Assembly (NCBI RefSeq): GCF_019429485.1
Contig: NZ_JAHXZN010000009.1
Span: forward strand, 89,785-153,784
Reading direction: 5' to 3'
Length of the DNA: 64,000 nt
From: Sphingomonas citri
GTDB taxonomy: Bacteria > Pseudomonadota > Alphaproteobacteria > Sphingomonadales > Sphingomonadaceae
In this document: positions 26,282 through 34,991 of the stretch, in pieces
Position numbering within the stretch: the first letter of the stretch is position 1
Layout: every line of letters starts with the position of its first letter
Translations under genes and position numbers: made by a program
The notes under the pieces: generated by a model
Told to the model about the DNA's origin: nothing
The model's database searches: none
Seen by the model: only the letters and a program-made list of their open reading frames with translations

Positions 26282-26515
26282 TCAAAACACGGCAGCATCC
26301 GCTACGAATGTTCGCGCCACGAGCTCAGCCACCTGTTCCTCGGTGACGCCTGAGAGGCCCTCGAGTGTGCCAATCACCTCGACTTTAAGAAGGTTGTCGA
26401 CCTCTTCACGCAAAGCGTCGGAGCTGTCACCGCGAGCGGCCCGGATCAGCTCGAGCATGACGTCGAGCGGGATCGTGATCGAGGTGCTCTCAAGCAAGGT
26501 CGGCAGGTCGGTCAA
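26282..26515 (-). CDS. Hypothetical acidic protein, TTG start
   Basis: A 77-residue acidic helical protein (VMLELIRAARGDSSDALREE). It appears to begin at a TTG at 26515 with AAGGAG 5-10 bases upstream; no ATG is available in a better place. It follows the 3' part of the split ligase gene by 19 bp in the same direction and may have been in its operon. The function is unknown. Confidence 0.5.
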   Translation of the reverse strand: MTDLPTLLESTSITIPLDVMLELIRAARGDSSDALREEVDNLLKVEVIGTLEGLSGVTEEQVAELVARTFVADAAVF

Positions 26516-26747
26516 AGCGGTCTCCTTTGCGGCCTCAACGCGGCAGACCTGCCTTTCGGCGCACTCCGCACAGCTCCGTCACATCGACCAGCGAAGCATG
26601 ACGTACCTTGTCGCTGCCCTTCAGGTGCCGGACCCGGACACGCATCTGCGGCTCGATCCAACGTGCTTTCTTCGATCTCGGCATCCCGGCAAGCTGAACC
26701 GCCCCGGGTTTGTCGGAGGCTCCAACTCCTGAGAAGGTGGAGCCTGT

Positions 26748-27074
26748 ATGAGCAAGACGACGAACAAGTTTGCGCCTGAGGTCCGCGAGCGAGCGGTACG
26801 GATGGTGCTGGATCACGAGCGCGATCACCCATCGCGATGGGCAGCGGTAGTTTCCATTGCCGAGAAAATCGGCTGCGTTCCGCAGACGCTGCATGAGTGG
26901 GTAAAGAAGGCGGAGGTGAACAGCGGCAAGCGCGCTGGCGTTCCGACCGAGGTCGCTGACAAGATGAAGGCGCTGGAACGCGAAGTCCGCGAGCTGCGAC
27001 AGGCCAACGAGATCCTGCGCAAGGCATCCGCATATTTTGCCCAGGCGGAGCTCGACCGCCCGTTCCGGCGATGA
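26748..27074 (+). CDS. IS3-family transposase OrfA
   Basis: A 108-residue helix-turn-helix protein (FAPEVRERAVRMVLDHERDH; IGCVPQTLHEWVKKAEV) followed by a leucine-zipper-like coiled coil (MKALEREVRELRQANEILRK). It binds the IS ends. Its stop overlaps the OrfB start (ATGA), the usual arrangement where a -1 frameshift makes the OrfAB transposase. GAGAAGGTGGAGCC precedes the ATG. Confidence 0.93.
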   Translation: MSKTTNKFAPEVRERAVRMVLDHERDHPSRWAAVVSIAEKIGCVPQTLHEWVKKAEVNSGKRAGVPTEVADKMKALEREVRELRQANEILRKASAYFAQAELDRPFRR

Positions 27075-27976
27075 TCGCCTTCATCGACGATCACCGTAAA
27101 GCCTATGGGGTCGAGCCGATCTGCCGCGTCTTGCCGATCGCCCCATCGACGTATTTCGAGCGTGTCGCGCAGCGGCAGGATCCAATGCGCCTGTCGGCGC
27201 GGGCGCGGCGGGATCAGGTTCTCAAGCCCGAGGTGGCTCGCGTGTTCGCCGAGAACTTCGCGGTCTACGGCGTCCGCAAGGTCTGGCGGCAAATGATGCG
27301 CGAGGGCTTCCCGGTCGCCCGCTGCACCATCGAGCGACTGATGCGCGATATGGGTCTACAGGGCGTGATCCGGGGCAAGCCGGTTCGCACGACGATGAGC
27401 GACAAGGCAGCGCCTTGCCCGCTGGATCATGTCAACCGAAGTTTTTACGCGCCAGCGCCGAACATGCTGTGGGTGTCGGATTTCACCTACGTCGCAACCT
27501 GGGCGGGCTTCGTCTACGTCGCCTTCGTCATAGACACCTACGCCAGGCGGATCGTGGGGTGGCGGGCGAGCAGAACGGCGCATGCCAGCTTCGTCCTCGA
27601 TGCCCTGGAGCAGGCTCTCCATGATCGCCGGCCGGCCCATCGGGGCGGTCTCATCCATCACAGCGACCGGGGGTCGCAATACGTGTCCATCAAGTACACC
27701 GAGCGCCTCGCCGAAGCCGGGATCGAGCCATCGGTTGGCAGCGTCGGCGACAGCTACGACAACGCTTTGGCCGAGACGATCAATGGCCTCTACAAGGCCG
27801 AGGTGATTCACAGGCGTGGGCCGTGGCGCAGCTTCGAAGCCGTCGAATACGCCACGCTCGAATGGGTCGACTGGTTCAACCATCGCCGGCTGCTGGCGCC
27901 CATCGGCAACATCCCGCCTGCCGAAGCCGAAGAGCAATATTATGCTGCCGCGGACAACATCGATATGGCGGCATAA
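27071..27976 (+). CDS. IS3-family transposase OrfB (DDE integrase core)
   Basis: The 301-residue catalytic part. It contains the HTH_21 region (YGVRKVWRQMMREGF) and an rve-type integrase core with WVSDFTYV (first D), HHSDRGSQY (second D) and DNALAETINGLYKAE (E), so the DDE triad is complete. The ending NHRRLLAPIGNIPPAEAE is typical. It lies within the IS at 26695-28015. Confidence 0.95.
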   Translation: MIAFIDDHRKAYGVEPICRVLPIAPSTYFERVAQRQDPMRLSARARRDQVLKPEVARVFAENFAVYGVRKVWRQMMREGFPVARCTIERLMRDMGLQGVIRGKPVRTTMSDKAAPCPLDHVNRSFYAPAPNMLWVSDFTYVATWAGFVYVAFVIDTYARRIVGWRASRTAHASFVLDALEQALHDRRPAHRGGLIHHSDRGSQYVSIKYTERLAEAGIEPSVGSVGDSYDNALAETINGLYKAEVIHRRGPWRSFEAVEYATLEWVDWFNHRRLLAPIGNIPPAEAEEQYYAAADNIDMAA

Positions 27977-29137
27977 CTCACAACCCAGCGCCTCCGGCAA
28001 ACCCGGGGCGGTTCAAGCGGCCTATCTCGCCTCAGCTGCTCTGTCGCAGCGTAGAAGACCTCCCGGATCGGGGCTGCGAGCGTCACCGCGGCTCCGCCGG
28101 CGTATTCGAGCCCGCTGTCGGTCTCGCGAGCCAGGAGCGCGGACACCGGCTCGCCAGGTGTCACTTCCGTCCCTACGACCAGGAATTCCTCCTCGGTCCA
28201 TGCCTTGATCTTGAGCCAGCTTTTGGTCCGTCCGCTCTGATAGCGGCTGCCGCGCTTTTTCGACACGATCCCTTCCAGCCCCATCCGATCGACGGCTGCG
28301 AAGAAGTCAGGGCCGCCCCCACGGACCTCCGCGCTGTAGTGGATCGGATTGCCCGGATCGAAGGCGCCGACGATCTCCTCGAGGCGCTCGCGACGCTGCT
28401 CCAGCCGGAGTGATCGGAGGTTCGTCCCGTCGGCATGGAGGCAATCGAAGGCCATGAAGACCAGACGCTCCGGGTTGCGGCCGATCGCCAAGCGGAGTGA
28501 GTTGAAGTCGCTCCGCCCGGCATCGTCTTGCACGATCATCTCGCCGTCGATGATCGCGCGCGAGCAGTGGAGCCGGCGAGCCGCCTCGATTACCGGCCGA
28601 TACTGCGCAGTCCAATCATGACCGTTTCTCGTGAACGCGCGCACGCCCGTCGCGTCGATCACAAGCTGTGTCCGGTAGCCATCGTACTTGATCTCGTGGC
28701 TCCACCCATCTCCGTCGGGAGCGACGTCGACCAACGTCGGGAGCATGGGCTCGACAAACGCCAGCGGCGGAGCTGTGGCAGTTGGTGGCAGGGGCTCATG
28801 CCCGGGCTCGTCATGGTGTAGGACGTCGCCGAGCCTGCGGCAGTCCACGTCCTGGCCGCACTCCGGACAGGTGATGAAGTGCATCGCGTCGACCGGAAGA
28901 TCCGGCGCCGTGACGGGACAGGCGTTCAGCGCCTCCCGCGTCGAGGATCGAGCTCGCTTCACCGGGATGAATCGCCCGCGGCGCGGACTCGTTCCTTGAG
29001 CTGTCTCAGGTGGCTCAGGCGGCGTGTAAGGTGTTGTTTTTTCTCGCCCCACGGGAACGGGGCGGCGCGGGCGAGGTTCAGAGGGTGACCGTAGCCGACC
29101 CCATTAGCCGCGGTCCGATTGGCGCCTCGCTGCTCTT

Positions 29138-29154
29138 CCCCCCCCCCCCCCCCC
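29138..29154. repeat. Homopolymer tract of 17 C
   Basis: A run of 17 cytosines in the gene-poor interval 29053-29194, which also holds a T-rich stretch (GTTTTTTCTCG near 29037). No reading frame crosses it with confidence. It could be a length-variable tract or an assembly error. Confidence 0.8.
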
Positions 29155-29194
29155 AGATCGGCGGGGCGCCACTCACCCCGCTGTCTCGAGAACC

Positions 29195-29377
29195 TTACTC
29201 CGCGAGCGCAGCCTTTTGCGCGCGGGAGCGCAGGAAGGCTTCGCCGCGCTCCGCCATGCGGTCCCACGTCGCGGCCGATTGCAGGTGACGCTCCTGAACG
29301 CGCGCCAGATCAGTGGCGGCAGCCGCGCGCCGCTCGACCTCGGCGCGTTGCCGGCAGAACTTCGGATCTTCGTTCAT
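29195..29377 (-). CDS. Small hypothetical helical protein
   Basis: A 60-residue protein, Ala/Arg-rich and helical (VERRAAAATDLARVQERHLQ, then SAATWDRMAERGEAFL). GGAGG lies 7 bases before the ATG. Short proteins of this form occur widely in sphingomonads, to my knowledge without an assigned function. Confidence 0.65.
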   Translation of the reverse strand: MNEDPKFCRQRAEVERRAAAATDLARVQERHLQSAATWDRMAERGEAFLRSRAQKAALAE

Positions 29378-29531
29378 GATCGTTCCTCCCGCGTCACAAA
29401 CGCGAGCGTGCTATCTTGGATGCGACGGCAATCTCGTTTCGTCGCAGGAGGTTAGCCAGCTGGCGCGCCCGAGCCGACTGAACCCGACCAATCCTTTGAT
29501 CGTTACGGGCACCAACGATCAGGAGTGTAGC

Positions 29532-29732
29532 ATGGCTGACGATAAGACGAACCGCGGTGAGCAGGATCGTGCCCGGGTTTCCGGCAGCGAGCCGTATGAG
29601 GTTGAGTATTTCGCGTCCAAACATGGGCTGAGCCAGCAGCAGGCGCGTGAGCTGATCGCCTCGGTCGGGAACGATCGTGCCAAGCTCGACGCTGCTGCAG
29701 AGGGCATCAAAGGCGAGCGTGGGCAGGGCTGA
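29532..29732 (+). CDS. DUF3606 family protein
   Basis: A 66-residue protein with the DUF3606 pattern: DRARVSGSEPYEVEYFASKH, then GLSQQQARELIASVGNDRAKL. AGGAG precedes the ATG at 29532. The fold is expected to be a small helical, possibly DNA-binding, domain; the role is unknown. It lies 4 bp ahead of the SDR gene and is likely co-transcribed with it. Confidence 0.8.
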   Translation: MADDKTNRGEQDRARVSGSEPYEVEYFASKHGLSQQQARELIASVGNDRAKLDAAAEGIKGERGQG

Positions 29733-29736
29733 CGCA

Positions 29737-30756
29737 ATGGCCGTGAGCCTCAAGCCGATCGCCGGCCAGATCATCGTCATCACCGGCGCGAGTAGCGGCA
29801 ATGGGCTCGCAACCGCGCGGGAGGCGGTTCGCCGCGGCGCTGCGGTCGTTATTGCCGCCCGCAATGCGGAGGCGCTGGAGCGCGTTGCGGCCGACCTGAG
29901 GACCGCTGGAGGTCGGGTGGCTGTCGTCGCCGGCGACGTGGCCAACGAGGCCGATGTCGAGCGCATCGCGGACACCGCGATCGAGACCTTCGGCGGGTTC
30001 GACAGCTGGGTGAACAACGCAGCGGCCGCGACCTACGGCACCGTGGAGCAGGTGCCGATCGCCGACCACCGCAGGGCGTTCGACGTGAACTACTTCGGCA
30101 CCCTGCAGGGCAGTCTCGTCGCCGCGCGTCATCTACGCACCCGGGGAGGCGGCGCGATCATCAACGTTGGCTCCATCCTCGGCGATCGGGCCATCATCCA
30201 GCAGGGCCCCTACTCTGCGACCAAGCATGCCGTTCAGGCGCTGACCGATGCGCTTCGAATGGAGCTGGAGCGTGACCGCGCCGGCATCTCCGTTACTCTC
30301 ATCAAGCCCGGCGCGATCGACACGCCTTACCCCGAGCACGCGCGTAACTTCATGGACAAGGCACCGCGGCTGCCCCCGCCGCTCTACGATCCGTCGCTGG
30401 TCGCCGACGCCATCCTGTTCGCCTGCGCCAATCAGCGCCGCGAGCTGTATGTCGGAGGTGGTGGCGTCCTCTCCTCACTAGTGGGTCAGATCGCGCCGCG
30501 CCTGACCGACCTCGCCATGGAAGTGATCGGCACTAGGATCCAGCAGAAGCCGAGCGACCCGGGTGACCCTGATCGCCGGGACAACCTCTACGAGGCACGG
30601 AGCGACGGCACGACGCATGGCTCGCAGAAGGTGCATGCAAGGTCGACCAGCCTCATACTGGAGGCGCAGAAGCTTCCTTGGGCCGCCGGTGGATTGGTCG
30701 CGCTTGGCGTCGGCGCGATCGTGGGGCTGAGCCGGGCGGCAACGCCGAAGCGCTGA
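29737..30756 (+). CDS. Short-chain dehydrogenase/reductase
   Basis: A 339-residue NAD(P)-dependent oxidoreductase. It has the Rossmann motif TGASSGNGLATA near residue 18, NNAA at about 90, catalytic Ser and the YSATK active site (Tyr/Lys) near residue 155. The C-terminal 80 residues extend beyond the classical SDR core and end in a hydrophobic segment (LPWAAGGLVALGVGAIVGL), suggesting membrane attachment. Its substrate is unknown. A strong terminator follows at 30879. Confidence 0.88.
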   Translation: MAVSLKPIAGQIIVITGASSGNGLATAREAVRRGAAVVIAARNAEALERVAADLRTAGGRVAVVAGDVANEADVERIADTAIETFGGFDSWVNNAAAATYGTVEQVPIADHRRAFDVNYFGTLQGSLVAARHLRTRGGGAIINVGSILGDRAIIQQGPYSATKHAVQALTDALRMELERDRAGISVTLIKPGAIDTPYPEHARNFMDKAPRLPPPLYDPSLVADAILFACANQRRELYVGGGGVLSSLVGQIAPRLTDLAMEVIGTRIQQKPSDPGDPDRRDNLYEARSDGTTHGSQKVHARSTSLILEAQKLPWAAGGLVALGVGAIVGLSRAATPKR

Positions 30757-30878
30757 GTTTGCGAGCCTCGCACCTGTAAGGAAGACCGATCAGTCCGGTT
30801 CATTCGTCCAATGCGCACAGCGGCGCGCCTGCTAGAGCGCGAGGGCGACCCGAAGGGCTTCATGAGGGGGCTCTTTCT

Positions 30879-30910
30879 GGGGGCGGCGCGAAGGCGCCGC
30901 CCCCTTTTTT
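30879..30910 (+). terminator. Rho-independent terminator
   Basis: An 11-bp perfect stem, GGGGGCGGCGC paired with GCGCCGCCCCC around a GAAG loop, followed by six T residues on the plus strand. It ends the DUF3606-SDR unit. Confidence 0.93.
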
Positions 30911-30921
30911 GCAGCTGGAGC

Positions 30922-31113
30922 CTACGGCTTCTTCTCGGCGGCCAACTCTTCGAGCATCTGGACCAGGGCGCGCGCACCGGCGAGCGCCTCCTCGGCGCGT
31001 CCGTGGACCTCGTCCAAATCCTCCACGTCGTGGCTCTGACGCATCGCCACGAGCTTGGCATAAGCCTGATCGAGCGCCGCCTGGGTCTCCTCGATCTCCT
31101 TGAAGGCATCCAT
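30922..31113 (-). CDS. Small coiled-coil hypothetical protein
   Basis: A 63-residue protein predicted as one long helix or coiled coil (AALDQAYAKLVAMRQSHDVE; ALAGARALVQMLEELAAEKK). The ATG at 31113 has GGGAG 8 bases upstream; an in-frame ATG 15 bases earlier has no such site. The function is unknown. Confidence 0.55.
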   Translation of the reverse strand: MDAFKEIEETQAALDQAYAKLVAMRQSHDVEDLDEVHGRAEEALAGARALVQMLEELAAEKKP

Positions 31114-31200
31114 CGGCCCGTCTCCCACGTAACTTCAGCAAGCGGGATTTCGCCGCGTTTGCAACGGGATCATGCCGAACCGGAGGCATCTCCCATGCCG

Positions 31201-31440
31201 TTACCGTCGCAGCGCAGGTATTGCCGAAAGAGAGGCATGCCCGCGCCTACCACAGCCGCGGCAGCGTAGCCGGATCATCTTCGCAGCAATCTCCCCGTCG
31301 CCTTTGAAGCGCTCGAGGATCCGCTCGGCAGGGAAATTGATGGTGCGGCCACACGCGCAGACGATCCGCATGTCAGCGCGATCGGCTGCCCACTCGCCAA
31401 GGGTTCGGTAGGAGGTGTCGTTCGTCGGCCGGCTGCTCAA
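31201..31440 (-). CDS. Small zinc-ribbon-like protein, TTG start
   Basis: A 79-residue protein with Cys pairs RIVCACGRTINFP and LRCRGCGRRGH arranged like a zinc ribbon. The TTG at 31440 overlaps the stop of the upstream gene (TTGA), which supports translational coupling; the longer frame upstream is a shadow of that gene. The function is unknown. Confidence 0.55.
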   Translation of the reverse strand: MSSRPTNDTSYRTLGEWAADRADMRIVCACGRTINFPAERILERFKGDGEIAAKMIRLRCRGCGRRGHASLSAIPALRR

Positions 31441-31724
31441 AGCGGCGAAACGTCCTCGTACCGCCCCGCTTTCCGCAGCTGACGCACGATCCCGTTGAAG
31501 GCCGCGGTAACGCCCTGGGCGCGGCCGATCTCGTTCGTCTGCGAGGCGGCGTCCCAGTAGAGCTCGAGCGGCCAGCGCTCGGGGCAGTGCGGCAGCAGGC
31601 AGCGCAGCGCCAGACGCACCTCGATCCCGTCGACCGTTGTCTCCGAGCATTTCGCCACGCCGGCGTGCAGGATGTGCACCGACAGCGCAATCACAACGCG
31701 CTGGTGCCGAGGCAGCGTCGCCAC
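31437..31724 (-). CDS. Hypothetical protein downstream of dnaE2
   Basis: A 95-residue protein (RHQRVVIALSVHILHAGVAK; ERWPLELYWDAASQTNEIGR) that I do not recognise. It starts 3 bp after the dnaE2 stop and overlaps the next small gene, so it is probably in the same SOS-controlled transcription unit. It has two Cys/His-containing segments but no clear metal motif. Confidence 0.6.
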   Translation of the reverse strand: MATLPRHQRVVIALSVHILHAGVAKCSETTVDGIEVRLALRCLLPHCPERWPLELYWDAASQTNEIGRAQGVTAAFNGIVRQLRKAGRYEDVSPL

Positions 31725-31727
31725 GGA

Positions 31728-34700
31728 TCAGTGAAAGTCGTGCGACTTGAAGCGCACGACGTCCTCAGGATCCATGCCCTCGGCGTGGGGCGGCCAGTAG
31801 CAGTTGCGCGGCTCCGGGCTCCACTCCTTGTCACCGCGGTCGGGTGAGCCGGGGTGCTGGGCGGCGTCGCCGCGGCCGGTGCGATGCGGGAACGACATGT
31901 CGCCGACACGGTGAAGGAGGTCGCCATGGTCGACGATGCGGTCACAGATGACGTGGATCACCTCGCCTTCCTTCTGCACCCGCCCCTTCAGACCGACCAT
32001 GGAGGCAGACATCACGGTGCGGCGCTGCGCCTCGAAGCGGTCGGGCCACAGGATGCCGTTGGCGATCCCGGTCTCGTCCTCGATCGTGATAAACAGCACA
32101 CCCTTGGCGGAGCCGGGCTTCTGCCGAACGAGGATGATGCCGGCGACCTCGACGTGGCGGCCGTCGCGGACGCTGGCGAGATCCGCGCATCGGGTGACGC
32201 CGCGGCGCGTCAGCTCGTCGCGCACGAACGACAGCGGATGTGCGCGGAGCGACAGCTGCAGGTTGCGGTAATCCTCGATGACCTCTCGGCCGTCGGTGAG
32301 CGAGCGCAGCTGCACCTCGGGCTCGATCCCCTCCGCGCTCTGCGTCTCGGCTGCGCGATCGGCCGCGGCGAACAGCGGCAGCGGCGCCTCGCCGAGCCCC
32401 CTCACCTTCCATAGACCCTGCCGGCGATCGGCGCCGAAGCTGTGAAAGGCGTCGCCGTCCGCCAGCTTCTCAATCGCGGCACGCTGCGCACCGGAGCGGC
32501 GCCACACGTCTTCGACGCTATCGTACGCCGTAGTGCTGCGAGCGGAGACGATCTTGGCGCCGTCCGCGTTCGACAGCCCGCGGATTTGCCTGAGGCCGAG
32601 CCGCACGGCCAGGTAGCGGCCGTCCGTGCGCTCTAGCGTGCAGTCCCAGCGGCTCGCGTTGACGCAGGGCGGCCGCACCTCGACACCATGCTCGCGCGCA
32701 TCGCGGACGATCTGCGCCGGCGCGTAGAAGCCCATCGGCTGCGCGTTCATCAGCGCCGCGCAGAACACATCCGGATGGTGATGTTTCATCCAGCTGCTCG
32801 CGTAGGAGATCTTAGCGAAGCTGGCGGCATGGCTCTCGGGAAAGCCGTAGGAGCCGAAGCCTTCGAGCTGGCGGAAGGTGCGCTCGGCGAACTCGCGCGG
32901 GTAGCCTCTCTCGACCATTCCCCCAATCAGCTTCTCGCTGAAGTGGCTGACCCCGCCGGTGAACTTGAAGGTGGCCATCGCGCGACGCAGCTGGTCCGCC
33001 TCGGCCGGAGTGAAGCCGGCGCCGACGATCGCTACCTTCATGGCCTGCTCCTGGAACAGCGGCACGCCGAGCGTCTTCTCGAGCACCGCACGCAGCTCGG
33101 GCCACGGGTACTCGGGCCGCTCGAGTCCCTCGCGCCGGCGCAGGTACGGGTGGACCATGTCGCCCTGGATCGGGCCCGGCCGCACGATCGCGACCTGGAT
33201 GACGAGATCGTAGAAGCGCCGCGGCTTCATGCGCGGCAGCATGCTCATCTGAGCGCGGCTCTCGATCTGGAAGGTACCGAGCGTGTCAGCCTTCTGGATC
33301 ATGGCGTAGACGTCGGGGTCATCGTCCTGCAGGTCCGCCAACCCGACGCGGATGCCCTTGTCCTGCTCGAGCAGGTTGAAGGCGCGGTTCATGCAGCCGA
33401 GCATGCCCAAGCCGAGGACGTCGACCTTCATGAACTTCAATGAATCGATGTCGTCCTTGTCCCACTCGATGATCTGCCGATCCTCCATCGCGGCAGGCTC
33501 GATGGGAACCAGGTCGTCAAGGCGGTCATGCGTCAGCACGAAGCCGCCGGGGTGCTGGGACATGTGGCGCGGCACGCCGATCAGCTTGCGCGCGAGGTCG
33601 AGCGTCAGCCGCAGCCGGCGATCGGCAATATCGAGGTTGAGCTCGTCGACCTGCTTCTCGCCGACCCCCTCGGCCGACCAGCCCCACACGAGGCCGGCGA
33701 GCGAGGAGGTCAGATCCTCCGGCAGACCGAGCGCTTTGCCGACGTCGCGCACGGCGCCGCGCGCGCGGTAGCGGGTCACGACCGCAGTCAGCGCGGCACG
33801 ATCACGCCCGTAGGTCTCGTAGATCCACTGGATGATCTCCTCGCGGCGCTCATGCTCGAAGTCGACGTCGATATCAGGCGGCTCGCGGCGCTCGCCTGAG
33901 ACGAAGCGCTCGAACAATAGCTCGTGCTTGATCGGGTCGATCGACGTCACGCCGAGCACGAAGCACACGCAGCTGTTCGCGGCCGAGCCGCGCCCCTGGC
34001 AGAGGATCCCACGCCGACGCGCCTCGCGCACGATCGCGTAGACGGTGAGGAAGTAGGGCGCGTAGCCAAGCTCACCGATCAGCCGCATCTCGTGCGCGAT
34101 CTGCGTGGTGTAGGCCTCTGGCACGTTGCCGTCGAACATGCGCTCGACCGCCTCGGTCGCCAGCTTCTGCAAGGCCTCTTGGGCCGTCAGGCCCTCGATT
34201 AAGCGCTCGTGCGGGTACTGGTAGGCTAGCTCGCCCAGGTCGAAGGTGCAGAGCTTGGCGATGTCGACGCTGGCCTGCAGCGCATCGGGGTAGGCGCGGA
34301 AGCGGCGCACCATCTCGTCGGGCGATTTTAGCGCGCGGTCCGCATTCACCTCGCGGCGGTAGCCGAGCTCGTCGACGGTGCACTTCTCGCGCACCGCGGT
34401 CACCACGTCCTGCAGCAGCCGTGCCTCGGGTGCGTGGTAGAGCACGTCGCCGGTGACGACGGCGCGCACGCCGGCGCCGCCCGCCTGCCGTGCGAGCGCA
34501 TCGATGCGGACCGCATCGCCGGGCCGGCGCCGCTGGTAGAGCGCCATGTAGCCACGGCGCCCGTAAACCGCCTTCAGCTCCTTCAGCGCCGCCAGGTTCT
34601 CCTCGTCCGCCTCATTCGGCAGCAGGATGGCGATGACGCCCTCGGACCATGGCTCGAGGTCGTGCCAGTGGAGCAGGCATGCGCCCTTCCCTGCACGCTT

Positions 34701-34991
34701 CTTGCCGACGGTAAGCAGCCGCGTGATCCGGGACCAGGCGGGCCGGTCGGTGGGATAGAGCAGCAGGCGACGGCCGCAGGACAGATCCACACGCGTGCCC
34801 GCGATCGAGCGAACGCCGGTGGTCTTCTGCGCCTCCCATGCGCGCACGACGCCTCCGACCGTGCCGATGTCGCTAACCCCGATTGCGGGGTAGCCGAGCA
34901 GCGCCGCGGCCGCGAACAGCTCCTCGGGCGACGACGCGCCACGCAGCAGCGAGAAGTGGGTGAGCACCTGCAGCTCGACATAGTGGGTCAT
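31728..34991 (-). CDS. dnaE2: Error-prone DNA polymerase DnaE2 (ImuC)
   Basis: Alpha subunit-like C-family polymerase of 1087 residues that carries out SOS-induced translesion synthesis with ImuA/ImuB. The PHP domain is at the N-terminus (YVELQVLTHFSLLRGASSPE). The palm motifs are present, including GRGSAANSCVCFVLG and PDIDVDFEHERREEII with the catalytic aspartates. A C-terminal OB fold (VEVAGIILVRQKPGSAKGVL) follows. The ATG at 34991 overlaps the imuB stop (ATGA). Length is typical of DnaE2. Confidence 0.96.
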   Translation of the reverse strand: MTHYVELQVLTHFSLLRGASSPEELFAAAALLGYPAIGVSDIGTVGGVVRAWEAQKTTGVRSIAGTRVDLSCGRRLLLYPTDRPAWSRITRLLTVGKKRAGKGACLLHWHDLEPWSEGVIAILLPNEADEENLAALKELKAVYGRRGYMALYQRRRPGDAVRIDALARQAGGAGVRAVVTGDVLYHAPEARLLQDVVTAVREKCTVDELGYRREVNADRALKSPDEMVRRFRAYPDALQASVDIAKLCTFDLGELAYQYPHERLIEGLTAQEALQKLATEAVERMFDGNVPEAYTTQIAHEMRLIGELGYAPYFLTVYAIVREARRRGILCQGRGSAANSCVCFVLGVTSIDPIKHELLFERFVSGERREPPDIDVDFEHERREEIIQWIYETYGRDRAALTAVVTRYRARGAVRDVGKALGLPEDLTSSLAGLVWGWSAEGVGEKQVDELNLDIADRRLRLTLDLARKLIGVPRHMSQHPGGFVLTHDRLDDLVPIEPAAMEDRQIIEWDKDDIDSLKFMKVDVLGLGMLGCMNRAFNLLEQDKGIRVGLADLQDDDPDVYAMIQKADTLGTFQIESRAQMSMLPRMKPRRFYDLVIQVAIVRPGPIQGDMVHPYLRRREGLERPEYPWPELRAVLEKTLGVPLFQEQAMKVAIVGAGFTPAEADQLRRAMATFKFTGGVSHFSEKLIGGMVERGYPREFAERTFRQLEGFGSYGFPESHAASFAKISYASSWMKHHHPDVFCAALMNAQPMGFYAPAQIVRDAREHGVEVRPPCVNASRWDCTLERTDGRYLAVRLGLRQIRGLSNADGAKIVSARSTTAYDSVEDVWRRSGAQRAAIEKLADGDAFHSFGADRRQGLWKVRGLGEAPLPLFAAADRAAETQSAEGIEPEVQLRSLTDGREVIEDYRNLQLSLRAHPLSFVRDELTRRGVTRCADLASVRDGRHVEVAGIILVRQKPGSAKGVLFITIEDETGIANGILWPDRFEAQRRTVMSASMVGLKGRVQKEGEVIHVICDRIVDHGDLLHRVGDMSFPHRTGRGDAAQHPGSPDRGDKEWSPEPRNCYWPPHAEGMDPEDVVRFKSHDFH

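Larger units (their letters stand above)
26695..28015 (+). mobile_element. IS3-family insertion sequence, 1321 bp
   Basis: A complete element with terminal inverted repeats of about 28 bp starting TGAACCGCCCCGGGTTTG (right end has one internal mismatch region), two overlapping reading frames, and a 3-bp direct duplication AGC at 26692-26694 and 28016-28018. The clean duplication and intact frames suggest recent insertion. It interrupts a DNA ligase gene. Confidence 0.93.
26535..29052 (-). pseudogene. ATP-dependent DNA ligase (LigD-ligase type), split by IS3
   Basis: The gene is in two parts: 29052-28016 and 26694-26535. With the IS and one copy of the AGC duplication removed, the frame closes exactly into 397 residues: LRRDRPLAGMPRSKKARW runs across the joint. 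The nucleotidyltransferase motif I is intact (HEIKYDGYRTQL), as are IDGEMIVQD, EGIVSKK and SWLKIKAW; the split-off end carries the family's typical RVRVRHLKG. Ahead of the ligase is a short metal-binding-like segment CPECG...C...HH. The interrupted frame as it stands ends in 21 residues read from the IS and lacks the OB-domain tail. The start at a GTG (29052) is uncertain; ATG at 28884 is an alternative. Confidence 0.88.
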
